Made by a program: the position numbers and the translations under genes. From contig DATNJB010000044.1 of NCBI GenBank assembly GCA_035604135.1, positions 29,642 to 93,641 on the forward strand: a stretch of 64,000 nucleotides of DNA. Direction: 5' to 3'. Below the pieces are notes generated by a model that was not told where the DNA came from, made no database searches, and saw only the letters and a program-made list of their open reading frames with translations. Below, in pieces: positions 1 to 7,121 of the stretch. The DNA comes from Poindextera sp035604135. Lineage in GTDB: Bacteria > Pseudomonadota > Alphaproteobacteria > Caulobacterales > Caulobacteraceae. Every line of letters begins with the position of its first letter. Position 1 is the first letter of the stretch.

Positions 1-207
1 CGGCGACGGAACGTCGCCGGCGCCTTCTCGACCCGGACGGGCCTGCGCCGGCGCGTCGAGGGACGACGCGTGCTGCTGATCGATGACGTGCTGACGACCG
101 GTGCGACGGCCGAGGCCTGCGCCCGCGCCCTCAGGGCGGCCGGAGCGCGCGCGGTCGATGTCGCCGTCATCGCTCGCGTGCGCGACGCGGCGAGCGTCTC
201 TATATGA
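1..207 (+). CDS. comF: ComF family phosphoribosyltransferase, 3' part only
   Basis: The reading frame is open from the first base and ends in TGA at 205-207, so only the C-terminal 68 residues are present. It contains the type I phosphoribosyltransferase PRPP-binding loop LLIDDVLTTGAT, followed by a short helix/strand segment typical of the end of ComF. ComF proteins are linked to DNA uptake in competent bacteria, but the exact reaction is unknown. The stop overlaps the ATG of the glutaredoxin gene (ATGA), and comF followed by grxC is a familiar alphaproteobacterial order. The N-terminal zinc-finger part lies outside the window. Identity is confident from the PRPP motif and the neighbour. Confidence 0.85.
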   Translation, partial: RRRNVAGAFSTRTGLRRRVEGRRVLLIDDVLTTGATAEACARALRAAGARAVDVAVIARVRDAASVSI

Positions 208-467
208 CAGTCATGCCCAAGGTCACCATCTACACCAGACCGTTCTGCGGATATTGCACCCGGGCGCTCGGCCTGCTCGCGGAGAAGGGCGCGCCGGTGG
301 ACGAGATCGAGGTCGGGTTCGACCCCGCGCTGCGCAAGGAGATGATCGAGCGCTCCGGACGAGCGACGTTTCCCCAGATCTTCATCGGCGAGCGGCACGT
401 CGGCGGCTGTGACGAGCTCATGGCCCTCGAGCGGGCCGGCGAGTTGGATCGGCTGCTGAGCGCATGA
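204..467 (+). CDS. grxC: Glutaredoxin 3 (GrxC-type, dithiol)
   Basis: An 87-residue protein, the usual length of a single-domain glutaredoxin. The active site near residues 14-17 reads CGYC (context RPFCGYCTRA), a dithiol centre. Glutathione-binding features are TFPQIFIGERHVGG (TVP-like cis-Pro loop) and GGCDEL. It reduces protein disulfides and glutathionylated proteins in the cytoplasm using glutathione. ATG 204 overlaps the comF stop; a second ATG at 213 would remove only three residues (MTV). Its own stop overlaps the start of the amidase gene, so the four genes from comF to DUF1178 are probably one transcript with coupled translation. Confidence 0.93.
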   Translation: MTVMPKVTIYTRPFCGYCTRALGLLAEKGAPVDEIEVGFDPALRKEMIERSGRATFPQIFIGERHVGGCDELMALERAGELDRLLSA

Positions 468-1297
468 GCGACACCCTGATCGGGCTCGTCCAGCTCCGCA
501 CGCCGGCGAGCCAGGCCGCCGCGCTGGCGCATGCCGCCCCGCTGGTGCGCGAGGCCGCGGCCGCCGGCGCCCAGTTCATCGCCACCCCGGAGGCGACCAA
601 CATCCTCGAGCGCGATCGCGCCAGGCTGTTCGCTATCCTCGAGCCGCCGGAGACCGACCCGTGCGTTCAGGGCCTGATTGCGCTGGCCCGCGAGTTGAAG
701 GTTTGGGTGCTGATCGGGTCGGCGCTGGTGAAGCGCGAAGACGGCGGGGCAGCCAACCGCTCGATGCTGATCGACCCCGCCGGCCGGACGGTTACGACCT
801 ACGACAAGATCCACATGTTCGACGTCGACCTGCCGACGGGCGAACGCGCGCGGGAGTCCGAGGCCTACACCCCCGGCTGCGACGCGAGCGTCGCCCAGAC
901 GCCGTTCGGCAAGCTTGGCCTGAGCGTCTGCTACGACATCCGCTTCCCCTACCTTTACCGCGCGCTCGCCAAGGCCGGGGCGGAGATCCTGACGGTCCCG
1001 TCCGCCTTCACCCGGCCAACGGGCGAGGCGCACTGGGAAGTCCTCTTGCGGGCGCGGGCGATCGAGAACGGCGCGTTCGTGCTGGCGCCGGCGCAAGGCG
1101 GCCGCCATGAGGATGGCCGCGGCACCTGGGGCCGCTCGATGGCCGTAGGCCCATGGGGTGAGATTCTGGCGCAGGCGACCGACGACGAACCTGGCGTGAT
1201 CACCGCCGCCCTCGACTCCGCCGCTCCCGGAAAGGCGCGTGCGGCGATCCCCTCGCTCGTCAACGAGCGGGCCTTCAGCGGTCCGGTGCACCGATGA
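464..1297 (+). CDS. Carbon-nitrogen hydrolase, Nit1-like (probable deaminated-glutathione amidase)
   Basis: A 277-residue nitrilase-superfamily enzyme. The catalytic triad is visible: Glu43 (ATPEATN), Lys115 (TYDKIHMFDVD) and Cys156 (SVCYDIRFP). The YDKIHMFDVD and CYDIRFP signatures and the length match the Nit1/NitA branch, whose characterised members hydrolyse deaminated glutathione as metabolite repair. Substrate is inferred from family and from the glutaredoxin neighbour, not proven by sequence alone. The start ATG overlaps the grxC stop and the stop overlaps the next ATG (both ATGA), indicating translational coupling. No signal peptide; cytoplasmic. Confidence 0.9.
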   Translation: MSDTLIGLVQLRTPASQAAALAHAAPLVREAAAAGAQFIATPEATNILERDRARLFAILEPPETDPCVQGLIALARELKVWVLIGSALVKREDGGAANRSMLIDPAGRTVTTYDKIHMFDVDLPTGERARESEAYTPGCDASVAQTPFGKLGLSVCYDIRFPYLYRALAKAGAEILTVPSAFTRPTGEAHWEVLLRARAIENGAFVLAPAQGGRHEDGRGTWGRSMAVGPWGEILAQATDDEPGVITAALDSAAPGKARAAIPSLVNERAFSGPVHR

Positions 1298-1728
1298 TCA
1301 AGTACGCGCTCGTTTGCGCCTTCGAGCACGCGTTTGAGGGCTGGTTCGGCGCCTCAGGCGACTATGACGACCAAACCGCCCAAGGGCAGATCAACTGCCC
1401 GCTGTGCGGGACCAGCGATGTCCGCAAACAGATCATGGCCCCGGCGGTCGCCGGCACGAAGGCGCGGGGCGAATCGGCTGTGGCGGGCGAGGCTGGCCGT
1501 AAGATGATGATGGAGGCGATGGGCCAGGTCCGCCGGCACGTGCTGGAGACGTTCGACTACGTTGGCGATCGCTTCGCCGACGAGGCGCGAGCCATTCACG
1601 AGGGGCGATCGGACGATCGCGGAATCTACGGCGAAGCCTCGCAGAAGGAGGTGGGCGAGCTCATCCGGGAAGGCGTCCAGGTGGCGCCTCTGCCGCCGGA
1701 CCCGCCAAAGAAGGGCCAAGTGAACTAA
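1294..1728 (+). CDS. DUF1178 family protein
   Basis: A 144-residue protein whose N-terminus (KYALVCAFEHAFEGWF) and CPLCG pair with downstream MAPAV match the DUF1178 family, small alphaproteobacterial proteins that usually sit just after the nitrilase/glutaredoxin genes. The CPLCG near residue 35 is a single CxxC and may bind metal with other cysteines; function is unknown. The last 68 bases overlap the 3' end of the convergent sulfotransferase gene. Such a long convergent overlap suggests that the sulfotransferase gene is a later addition at this site. Confidence 0.85.
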   Translation: MIKYALVCAFEHAFEGWFGASGDYDDQTAQGQINCPLCGTSDVRKQIMAPAVAGTKARGESAVAGEAGRKMMMEAMGQVRRHVLETFDYVGDRFADEARAIHEGRSDDRGIYGEASQKEVGELIREGVQVAPLPPDPPKKGQVN

Positions 1729-2938
1729 CCACCTTCACCTGACGGGCGCGCGTTGCGATCAACTGCACCAGGCCCGTAGCAGCGGCGATCCCGGCGAGCT
1801 CGGCCATCACGTCGGAGACACTGCCGACACCGGGCGCGAGCCTGCTGTGCTGGGCAAGCTCCACGCCCCCGCCGATGAGCGCGAGACCCGCTGGCGTCAG
1901 CGCCCTCAGGCGGGGAAAGCTCTGCGGTCCAAGCAGGGTCATGAGGAAGAAGACGCCACAGAGCTCGACTTGTCCCCAGGGCTTGGCCAGGAGGAAGTCG
2001 AAGCGCTCCGCACCGAACTGGTCGAAGACAGCATAGCCCGCTGCGAGAAGGAACACCGCGCGCGCCCAGACCGCGCCGGCGGGCGCAAGCGCCGGGCGCG
2101 CGCTCGAGCGCCGGGCGTGGCCGTAGCCGAAATCCCAGCGCATGTGAGCTTCGAACTGCTCGCTGAGCACGTGGTTCTCGGTGGAGGAGAAACGGGCGCT
2201 TGCCCGCTCAACCACGTCCGGGACGATGGTCTCGCCATAGGCCGGATCGAGCGTGTCACGCACCACCCCGCGGCTGCAGACCGTCATGGCGGCGTCGATC
2301 GACGCTGCGTCGAGGTCGAGTTTAAGATGCGCCGAGATGCGTGCGAGCCAGTGGGCCGGCGCCGCCTGCAAGTCCTCGTAGCGCACCACGAGCACCGCGG
2401 CTGGCGCGCTTGCGGCGATCCGTCCCCAGCGGTTGAAGAAGTCGATGTACCACCAGGCATTCGCCAGCTGCCTGCGTTTCGTCGACGCCTTCAGGACGTA
2501 GTCCTCCATCGTCAAATCGAGGGGGCCGCGCCACTTCACGAAGTGCGAGAGCATTGCCTGCTTGGGGTCGCGCACCAGGACCACGATGGGCGGCAGCCGC
2601 AGCAGGCGGCGCAACCAGGCCCAACTGAACACAATCGACGGCAGATTATGCGAGCCGGCGATGAACGGCAGGCCCTGATGGCGTCGGGGCCACCGCGGGT
2701 GGCCGACGAAGTCCTCCGCAAGGCGACCGCTCGATCGCGCCGGCGGGCTGAGGCCATAGCGATGCGCGAGGGCGTGGCTAAGCATGAACCGGAGCCAGTG
2801 CGTTCCCGAGTTCTTTCCGGAAACCAGATGACCGGCGACGCTTCGGTACTCGAGCAGGTAGAAGTTGCTGATGTCGATCAGGAACGCGCGCCAGACCAGG
2901 GCGATCCGGACCCGGAGATGGCGCAATCCGCTACGCAT
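1661..2938 (-). CDS. Sulfotransferase fused to a VanZ-like membrane domain
   Basis: A 425-residue protein. Residues about 35-265 form a PAPS-dependent sulfotransferase domain. The 5'-phosphosulfate loop is SGKNSGTHWLRFML (about 41-54) and the 3'-phosphate motif VVLVRDPKQAMLSHF lies about 60 residues further on than the FVAGSHN-type strand. Residues about 285-400 are hydrophobic with three to four membrane segments and end in GGGVELAQ and GSVSDVMAELAG, the pattern of VanZ family proteins. The fusion suggests a membrane-anchored enzyme that sulfates a glycan, lipid or small molecule at the inner face of the membrane; the substrate is unknown. The start ATG has a GAGGAGG about 14 bases upstream. 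The 3' end overlaps DUF1178 by 68 bases. Confidence 0.75.
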   Translation of the reverse strand: MRSGLRHLRVRIALVWRAFLIDISNFYLLEYRSVAGHLVSGKNSGTHWLRFMLSHALAHRYGLSPPARSSGRLAEDFVGHPRWPRRHQGLPFIAGSHNLPSIVFSWAWLRRLLRLPPIVVLVRDPKQAMLSHFVKWRGPLDLTMEDYVLKASTKRRQLANAWWYIDFFNRWGRIAASAPAAVLVVRYEDLQAAPAHWLARISAHLKLDLDAASIDAAMTVCSRGVVRDTLDPAYGETIVPDVVERASARFSSTENHVLSEQFEAHMRWDFGYGHARRSSARPALAPAGAVWARAVFLLAAGYAVFDQFGAERFDFLLAKPWGQVELCGVFFLMTLLGPQSFPRLRALTPAGLALIGGGVELAQHSRLAPGVGSVSDVMAELAGIAAATGLVQLIATRARQVKVVSSLGPSLAGPAAEAPPGRLPG

Positions 2939-3447
2939 CGAACCCCAACACCCTCCTCAGCGTCAAACGCCAAGCTTGCGCTTCGGTTCACACGGCAGCC
3001 AGTCTCGCCGTCGCCAGAGCTAGGCGACTCCCTTTGCGGCCGAATGTCGCGGATGAAACACGGTTTCGCCTTACCGCTCAATGAAACGTTCGAAACGCCG
3101 CGCTTCCGTCGCGGCGCGCTCTCTACGCGGTCAATCATCGGCTTCAGCCGCTCACCATCTGAACTTCAAGCCGAGGTCGACCATCTGCTCGGTGTCGTCG
3201 CGGGCGACGCAGGCGTCGTGGCGGGCGAAGACGCTGGCGGCGATCTGGGTCGTATCCACCCGCCAGTAACATAGACACCCCAACACCGAGCGACGTTCGC
3301 GCCGGAAGCCAACACTGCACGCGCAGTGATGGGTTTGCAGTCAGACAACAACTTTTACGGTGTAAAGTGTTTGTGGTTGGCGGTGGCGCCACAGTGACGG
3401 CTGGCGCGGGGCTTGCGCGCGGGTTTCAGCCCACTAGGTTGGCGCGC
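2939..3447. other. Intergenic region between two divergent sulfotransferase genes
   Basis: This 509-base gap separates the divergent sulfotransferase genes and must hold both promoters. It contains a short coding remnant (3152-3265, listed separately). The part 3266-3370 is distinctly more AT-rich than the surroundings and has a 6-bp inverted repeat CACTGC/GCAGTG (3312-3327) and a TTTAC/GTAAA dyad around 3353-3365. No convincing -35/-10 pair could be placed. No complete gene was seen here on either strand. Confidence 0.5.
3152..3265 (-). pseudogene. 3' remnant of a probable outer-membrane beta-barrel protein
   Basis: On the minus strand 37 codons run from WRVDTTQIAAS to DLGLKFRW and then TGA. 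Almost every third position is G or C (35 of 37), as in real genes of this genome, whereas the sequence immediately upstream (3266-3370) is AT-richer and has no such bias. The end DLGLKFRW, with alternating hydrophobic residues and a terminal aromatic residue, resembles the last beta strand of outer-membrane barrels such as TonB-dependent receptors. There is no start codon or upstream body, so this looks like the tail of a gene truncated by a rearrangement. The family call is tentative. Confidence 0.45.
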
Positions 3448-5292
3448 ATGAGCGCGGGCGTGGCATCGGAAACGGCGGTCGACGACGGCGCCCAGCCCTG
3501 CGCGTGCGGCAGCGGCTTGCGCGCGGATCGTTGCTGTGCTTTCGATTGGTCGACACCGCCGCGTGCGCCCCGGCCGACACCGGAGGTCGACGAGGCGCGC
3601 GCTGCGCTCGCCGCGGGCGCCCTGGCGCGCGCCGAGCAGCTCCTTGTCCCGCTGCTCAACCAGAACCCGCGCCATGTCGCCGCGCTCGGGCTGCTGCACG
3701 ACCTGCGCCGTGCGCAGGGCAATCGCGCCGCCGCGGAGGCGATGCTCGCGCGGATTGTGGCGATCGAGCCCAACGATCTCGTGGCGACCCAGACCTTGGC
3801 GCTCATGCTGTTCGAGCGCGGCGCCATGGCCGAAGCCGAGGTGCATGCGCGCAACGCCGTGCGCCTCGCGCCCACCGATCCGCGTTCGCACAACCTGATG
3901 GGCATGATCATGACCGAGGCGCAGCGGCCGCAGGTCGGCGAGCACCACTATCGCCGCGTGATCGCGCTCAACGGGGGCGGCGACGCCATCCTGCTGGCCA
4001 ACCTCGCCTGGAACCTGAAGAACCAGGGGCGGATGGAAGAGAGCCGGGCGCTCTACGAGGAGTCGGTCAGGCTCGATCCGACCGTGTTCCAGACCCTGTT
4101 TGGCTGGGCGAAGATGGAGGAGACCGACCGCAACTTCGCGCGCGCCGCGGAGCTGCTCGACGCCGCCGAAAGCCTGAGCCCCCGCAACCCGAGCGTCGCC
4201 CTGGCGCGGGCGGTGCTCAAGGGCCGCATCCGTGAGTACGAGGACGCCGTCGGTCTGCTCGACGACATGGCTCGCGCGCGCGGCGAAGCCGGGCTCGGTC
4301 CCATCGAATGGAGCGAAAAAGGCCTGCTGCTCGACAAGTTAGGGCGCGCGGACGAGGCGTTCGAAGCCTTCCGCGAGGCCAAGCGCACGCTGCGCGAGGC
4401 CACCGGCCTGGCCTACATGGAGGAGGCGGCGAGCAACCAGGCGCAGCGGCTTGCGGCCTTCTTCACTGCGGCACGGCTTTCCATCCTGCCGCGCGCCACG
4501 GTGCGCGCCGACACCCCGCAGCCGATCTTCATCGTCGGCTTCCCGCGCTCGGGGACCACTATGGTCGAGCAGACGCTGACGGCGCACCCGAAGATCTCGG
4601 CCGGCGACGAGCTGCCGAGCATCAACGAGATCACCAACCTGTTGCCGCGCATGCTGAACAGCCCGCTCGCCTATCCGGAGGCGTTCGCCGACCTCTGGCT
4701 GGGCGACCAGGCCGAGGCGCTGGACAACCTGCGCGACTACTACCTGCAGCGCGCCCGCCAGCTAGGGGCCATCGGCAAGGGCGCGGCCTGGTTCACCGAC
4801 AAAATGCCGCTGAACGAGATGCATCTGGGCCTGATCGGCCTGATCTTCCCTCAGGCGCCGATCATCCACCTGCTCCGGCACCCGCTGGACGTGGTGCTCT
4901 CGGTGTTCTCCAACCACCTGACCCACGGCTTCTACTGCGCCTACGACCTGGAGACGATCGCCAAGCACTATGTGCTGGTGATGGAGTTGGTCGAGCGCTA
5001 TCGCGCCGAGATGACGCTGCGCTACCTGCCGATGCGCTACGAGGACATCGTCGACGATCAGGAAGCCAACGTGCGCAAGATGCTGGCCTTCGTCGGCGCG
5101 CCGTTCGACCGCCGCTGCCTCGCCTTCCACGAGAACCGCCGCTATGCGCGCACGGCGAGCTATGCGCAGGTGACGGAGAAGCTCTACGACCGCTCGCGCT
5201 ATCGCTACCGCGCGTACCTGCAGCACCTCGCTCCGGTGATCCCGATCCTCGAGCCGATGATCGATCGTCTGGGGTATACGGTCGAGGCCTAG
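3448..5292 (+). CDS. SEC-C-like motif / TPR / sulfotransferase protein
   Basis: A 614-residue protein in three parts. Near residues 19-32 is CACGSGLRADRCCA, a SEC-C-like CxCxSG...CC zinc motif. Residues about 45-330 are TPR-like helical repeats (for example ARAEQLLVPLL and AEVHARNAVRLAP). Residues about 355-600 are a sulfotransferase domain with PIFIVGFPRSGTTMVEQTL (5'-PSB loop) and LLRHPLDVVLSVFSNHL (3'-PB). This TPR-sulfotransferase architecture is common in Caulobacterales and relates to tyrosylprotein-sulfotransferase-like enzymes; substrates are unknown. I chose ATG 3448 because MSAGVASETAV begins directly before the zinc motif; an in-frame ATG at 3367 would add 27 low-complexity residues. 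The stop overlaps the ubiG stop by 4 bases. Confidence 0.85.
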   Translation: MSAGVASETAVDDGAQPCACGSGLRADRCCAFDWSTPPRAPRPTPEVDEARAALAAGALARAEQLLVPLLNQNPRHVAALGLLHDLRRAQGNRAAAEAMLARIVAIEPNDLVATQTLALMLFERGAMAEAEVHARNAVRLAPTDPRSHNLMGMIMTEAQRPQVGEHHYRRVIALNGGGDAILLANLAWNLKNQGRMEESRALYEESVRLDPTVFQTLFGWAKMEETDRNFARAAELLDAAESLSPRNPSVALARAVLKGRIREYEDAVGLLDDMARARGEAGLGPIEWSEKGLLLDKLGRADEAFEAFREAKRTLREATGLAYMEEAASNQAQRLAAFFTAARLSILPRATVRADTPQPIFIVGFPRSGTTMVEQTLTAHPKISAGDELPSINEITNLLPRMLNSPLAYPEAFADLWLGDQAEALDNLRDYYLQRARQLGAIGKGAAWFTDKMPLNEMHLGLIGLIFPQAPIIHLLRHPLDVVLSVFSNHLTHGFYCAYDLETIAKHYVLVMELVERYRAEMTLRYLPMRYEDIVDDQEANVRKMLAFVGAPFDRRCLAFHENRRYARTASYAQVTEKLYDRSRYRYRAYLQHLAPVIPILEPMIDRLGYTVEA

Positions 5293-6050
5293 GCGCCGGC
5301 GCGGTCCGCCGGACGGCTCACCACCATCATATAGTTCACGTCCGAGTCGGCTGACTGGCGCCAGCGGCCCGAGAGGGGGCTGAAGACCACGCCGTAGGGG
5401 CCGTCGACGGCCACGGGCTCGGCGGCGAGATGGCCGCGGATTTCATCAGGCGTCACGAATTTCCGCCAATCGTGGGTCTCCGGCGGCAGCCAGCGCAGCA
5501 GGTACTCCGCTCCGACCTTGGCCAGGGCGAAGGCCTTCAGCGTGCGGTTCAGGGTGGCGACGATCATCATCCCGCCAGGCGCGATCAGCCGCGCGCAGTC
5601 GCGCAGATACTGGCCGGCGTCGGGGACATGCTCGACCACCTCCATGTTCAGGATGACGTCGAACGCGCCGGGCGCTTCGGCCAGCACCGCTTCGGCCGTG
5701 GCGCAGCGGTAGTCGATCTTGAGCCCGAGTTCCTTGGCGTGCGCGCCTGCCACCCCGACGTTGCGCTCGCTGGCGTCGATGCCGGTCACCGCAAAGCCCA
5801 GCCGCGTCATGGGCTCGCTCAACAGGCCCCCTCCACAGCCAATGTCGAGCAGGTTCAGCCCCTTGAACGGCGCGCGCGCCGAGCTGTCGCGGCTGAACCG
5901 CGCCAGCGCCCGGTCGCGGATGAAGTCGAGGCGCACCGGATTGAACCGGTGCAGCGGCGCGAACTTGCCGTTCGGATCCCACCACTCGTCGGCGATGGCC
6001 GAAAACCGCGCGACCTCGGCCGGATCGATGCTGGAGGGGGCGTCTGGCAC
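5289..6050 (-). CDS. ubiG: Ubiquinone biosynthesis O-methyltransferase UbiG
   Basis: A 253-residue class I SAM methyltransferase. The N-terminus PAEVARFSAIADEWWDPNGKF and HRFNPVRLDFI are the family signature of UbiG. The SAM-binding motif I is LLDIGCGGGLLSEP (about 70-83), and acidic post-motifs (VTGIDAS, MEVVEHV) follow. The enzyme performs both O-methylations of the ubiquinone ring in the cytoplasm or at the membrane. The stop overlaps the convergent TPR-sulfotransferase by 4 bases. In related genomes ubiG usually lies close to lysC on the opposite strand; here a toxin-antitoxin pair is inserted between them. Confidence 0.95.
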   Translation of the reverse strand: MPDAPSSIDPAEVARFSAIADEWWDPNGKFAPLHRFNPVRLDFIRDRALARFSRDSSARAPFKGLNLLDIGCGGGLLSEPMTRLGFAVTGIDASERNVGVAGAHAKELGLKIDYRCATAEAVLAEAPGAFDVILNMEVVEHVPDAGQYLRDCARLIAPGGMMIVATLNRTLKAFALAKVGAEYLLRWLPPETHDWRKFVTPDEIRGHLAAEPVAVDGPYGVVFSPLSGRWRQSADSDVNYMMVVSRPADRAGA

Positions 6051-6081
6051 ACTAACGTGCTGGACCCCGGCGTCGACCGCG

Positions 6082-6468
6082 TCAACGAATGAGGCGGACC
6101 TCGATATCGAGATCGAGCGAGGCCCAACGCCGGTCGCTCGTGAGCACGGGCTGTCTGAGCTCTCGCGCCAGGGTTAGGCAGAAACGGTCCCCGAGAGAAA
6201 TGCCCGAGCGCCGGGTCGCCGCGGAGAGCAACCCAGTCGAGATCGCCCGGTCGCGATCGGCCGGTTCAACCACGCAGCTCAGGTGGCGGGCAAAATAGTC
6301 TGCCTCCTGCTCGGGCACACCTTCGTTGATCAGGCCGGTCACCACTTCGGCGAGGTTCACGGCCGAGAGGCTTGCACGCGGCAGCGCCTCGCGAACGACG
6401 TCCGCGCCAGGCTCACCGTAGATCTCAGCAAGCACCGCGGAGGCGTCGACGACGACGTTACCTTCCAT
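6082..6468 (-). CDS. PIN domain toxin (VapC-like)
   Basis: A 128-residue PIN domain protein starting MEGNVVVDASAVLAEIYGE. The acidic residues expected for the Mg-dependent RNase site are visible: Asp8 (VVDASA), a Glu in LSAVNLAEVV, Asp in ISLGDRFCLTLA, and Asp in LTSDRRW. VapC-type toxins cleave specific tRNA or rRNA. The gene begins 11 bases inside the end of the preceding antitoxin gene, the typical antitoxin-first order. Upstream in-frame codons would only translate antitoxin sequence, so the ATG at 6468 is preferred. Likely co-transcribed and kept silent by the upstream antitoxin. Confidence 0.85.
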   Translation of the reverse strand: MEGNVVVDASAVLAEIYGEPGADVVREALPRASLSAVNLAEVVTGLINEGVPEQEADYFARHLSCVVEPADRDRAISTGLLSAATRRSGISLGDRFCLTLARELRQPVLTSDRRWASLDLDIEVRLIR

Positions 6469-6991
6469 CCTGATGATCCCTCTCCCACGCCTCGCGCCGC
6501 CAGGCCAAGAAGCGCTCGACGCCCTTGCCGTCACCAGGGAGGTAGCTCTGTATCCGCGCGCGTGCTTCGTTCATCGCCGCTTCGCCGCTGACCAGATGGA
6601 CCGCGCCGTCCCGCAGCTGGGCGAACACTCTTTGGCCTGGCGTTGCACCCAGCGCTTCAGCAAGTTCGACCGGGAGAGGCAAGCAGCCATCGTCGGTGAC
6701 ACGCAGCCAATAGGCGCCTTGGCCACGCGCCTCGATGTCGGAGCTGCTCCGCCGTTCATAGGGACGCTGCGCCTCTTCCCGCACGCCGCTCAAGTCCGCC
6801 CGCCCCAGCTGGTAGCCGCCCGAGCGCTGGGCGTCGTCGACCAGCACGTTGCGCACGTGCTGGTATCGCTTGCCGAGGAAACGGGCGATCTCGGCCCGCG
6901 GCGCGCCGGCCGCCGCCAGCGCCCGGATGCGGTCCGAGGTGGTGGCGCAGGGCTCGACGATCTTGGCCATCTGCTCTCGGTCCAGGGGCAT
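6458..6991 (-). CDS. Antitoxin with N-terminal helix-turn-helix and C-terminal AbrB/SpoVT-like domain
   Basis: A 177-residue protein, longer than usual AbrB/MazE-type antitoxins (about 75-90). The N-terminal part TTSDRIRALAAAGAPRAEIA continuing to RYQHVRNVL looks like a resolvase-type helix-turn-helix. The segment at about 95-140 (YWLRVTDDGCLPLPVELAEA, then ALGATPGQRVF) has the beta-rich swapped-hairpin pattern of AbrB DNA-binding domains. The C-terminus (about 140-177) is helical and probably wraps the toxin. The start codon directly abuts a perfect inverted repeat, which supports autoregulation. The 3' end overlaps the PIN toxin by 11 bases. Two DNA-binding domains in one antitoxin is the odd feature. 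Confidence 0.72.
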   Translation of the reverse strand: MPLDREQMAKIVEPCATTSDRIRALAAAGAPRAEIARFLGKRYQHVRNVLVDDAQRSGGYQLGRADLSGVREEAQRPYERRSSSDIEARGQGAYWLRVTDDGCLPLPVELAEALGATPGQRVFAQLRDGAVHLVSGEAAMNEARARIQSYLPGDGKGVERFLAWRREAWERDHQDGR

Positions 6992-6992
6992 G

Positions 6993-7016
6993 ACATACCT
7001 TTCGTGATAGGTATGT
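6993..7016 (-). promoter_or_regulatory. Probable operator: perfect 8-bp inverted repeat at the antitoxin start
   Basis: The arms ACATACCT and AGGTATGT are exact reverse complements separated by 8 bases. The repeat ends one base before the antitoxin ATG and abuts the predicted -10 box, so a bound repressor would cover the transcription start and ribosome site. The right arm (read toward the gene) also contains the only AGG that could serve as Shine-Dalgarno. Best explained as the autoregulatory operator of the toxin-antitoxin pair. Confidence 0.7.
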
Positions 7017-7017
7017 A

Positions 7018-7046
7018 GTTAGATCACCCGGGAGCGACAACGTCAA
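7018..7046 (-). promoter_or_regulatory. Predicted promoter of the toxin-antitoxin operon
   Basis: Read on the minus strand: TTGACG (-35, 7046-7041), a 17-base spacer, then TCTAAC (-10, 7023-7018). The start of transcription would fall about 7 bases downstream, inside the palindromic operator, giving a leader of only about 20 bases. The lysC gene is divergent, so its promoter must share this short region. Confidence 0.5.
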
Positions 7047-7121
7047 CGACCGCATTTGCCCACCCCGCCCGCCGTCGGTAGAAGGCGCGCGATCTCTTCC
7101 CCTGAGAAACCTGGAACGCGC

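Noticed and set aside
1847..3274. Long open plus-strand frame opposite the sulfotransferase gene
   Set aside because: Such frames arise opposite real genes in high-GC DNA. The minus-strand frame has recognisable sulfotransferase motifs; the plus-strand one has low-complexity Arg/His-rich sequence.
7056..7121. N-terminal extension of lysC from ATG 7056
   Set aside because: The 22 added residues are not kinase-like, and the TTG at 7122 gives the normal aspartate kinase N-terminus.
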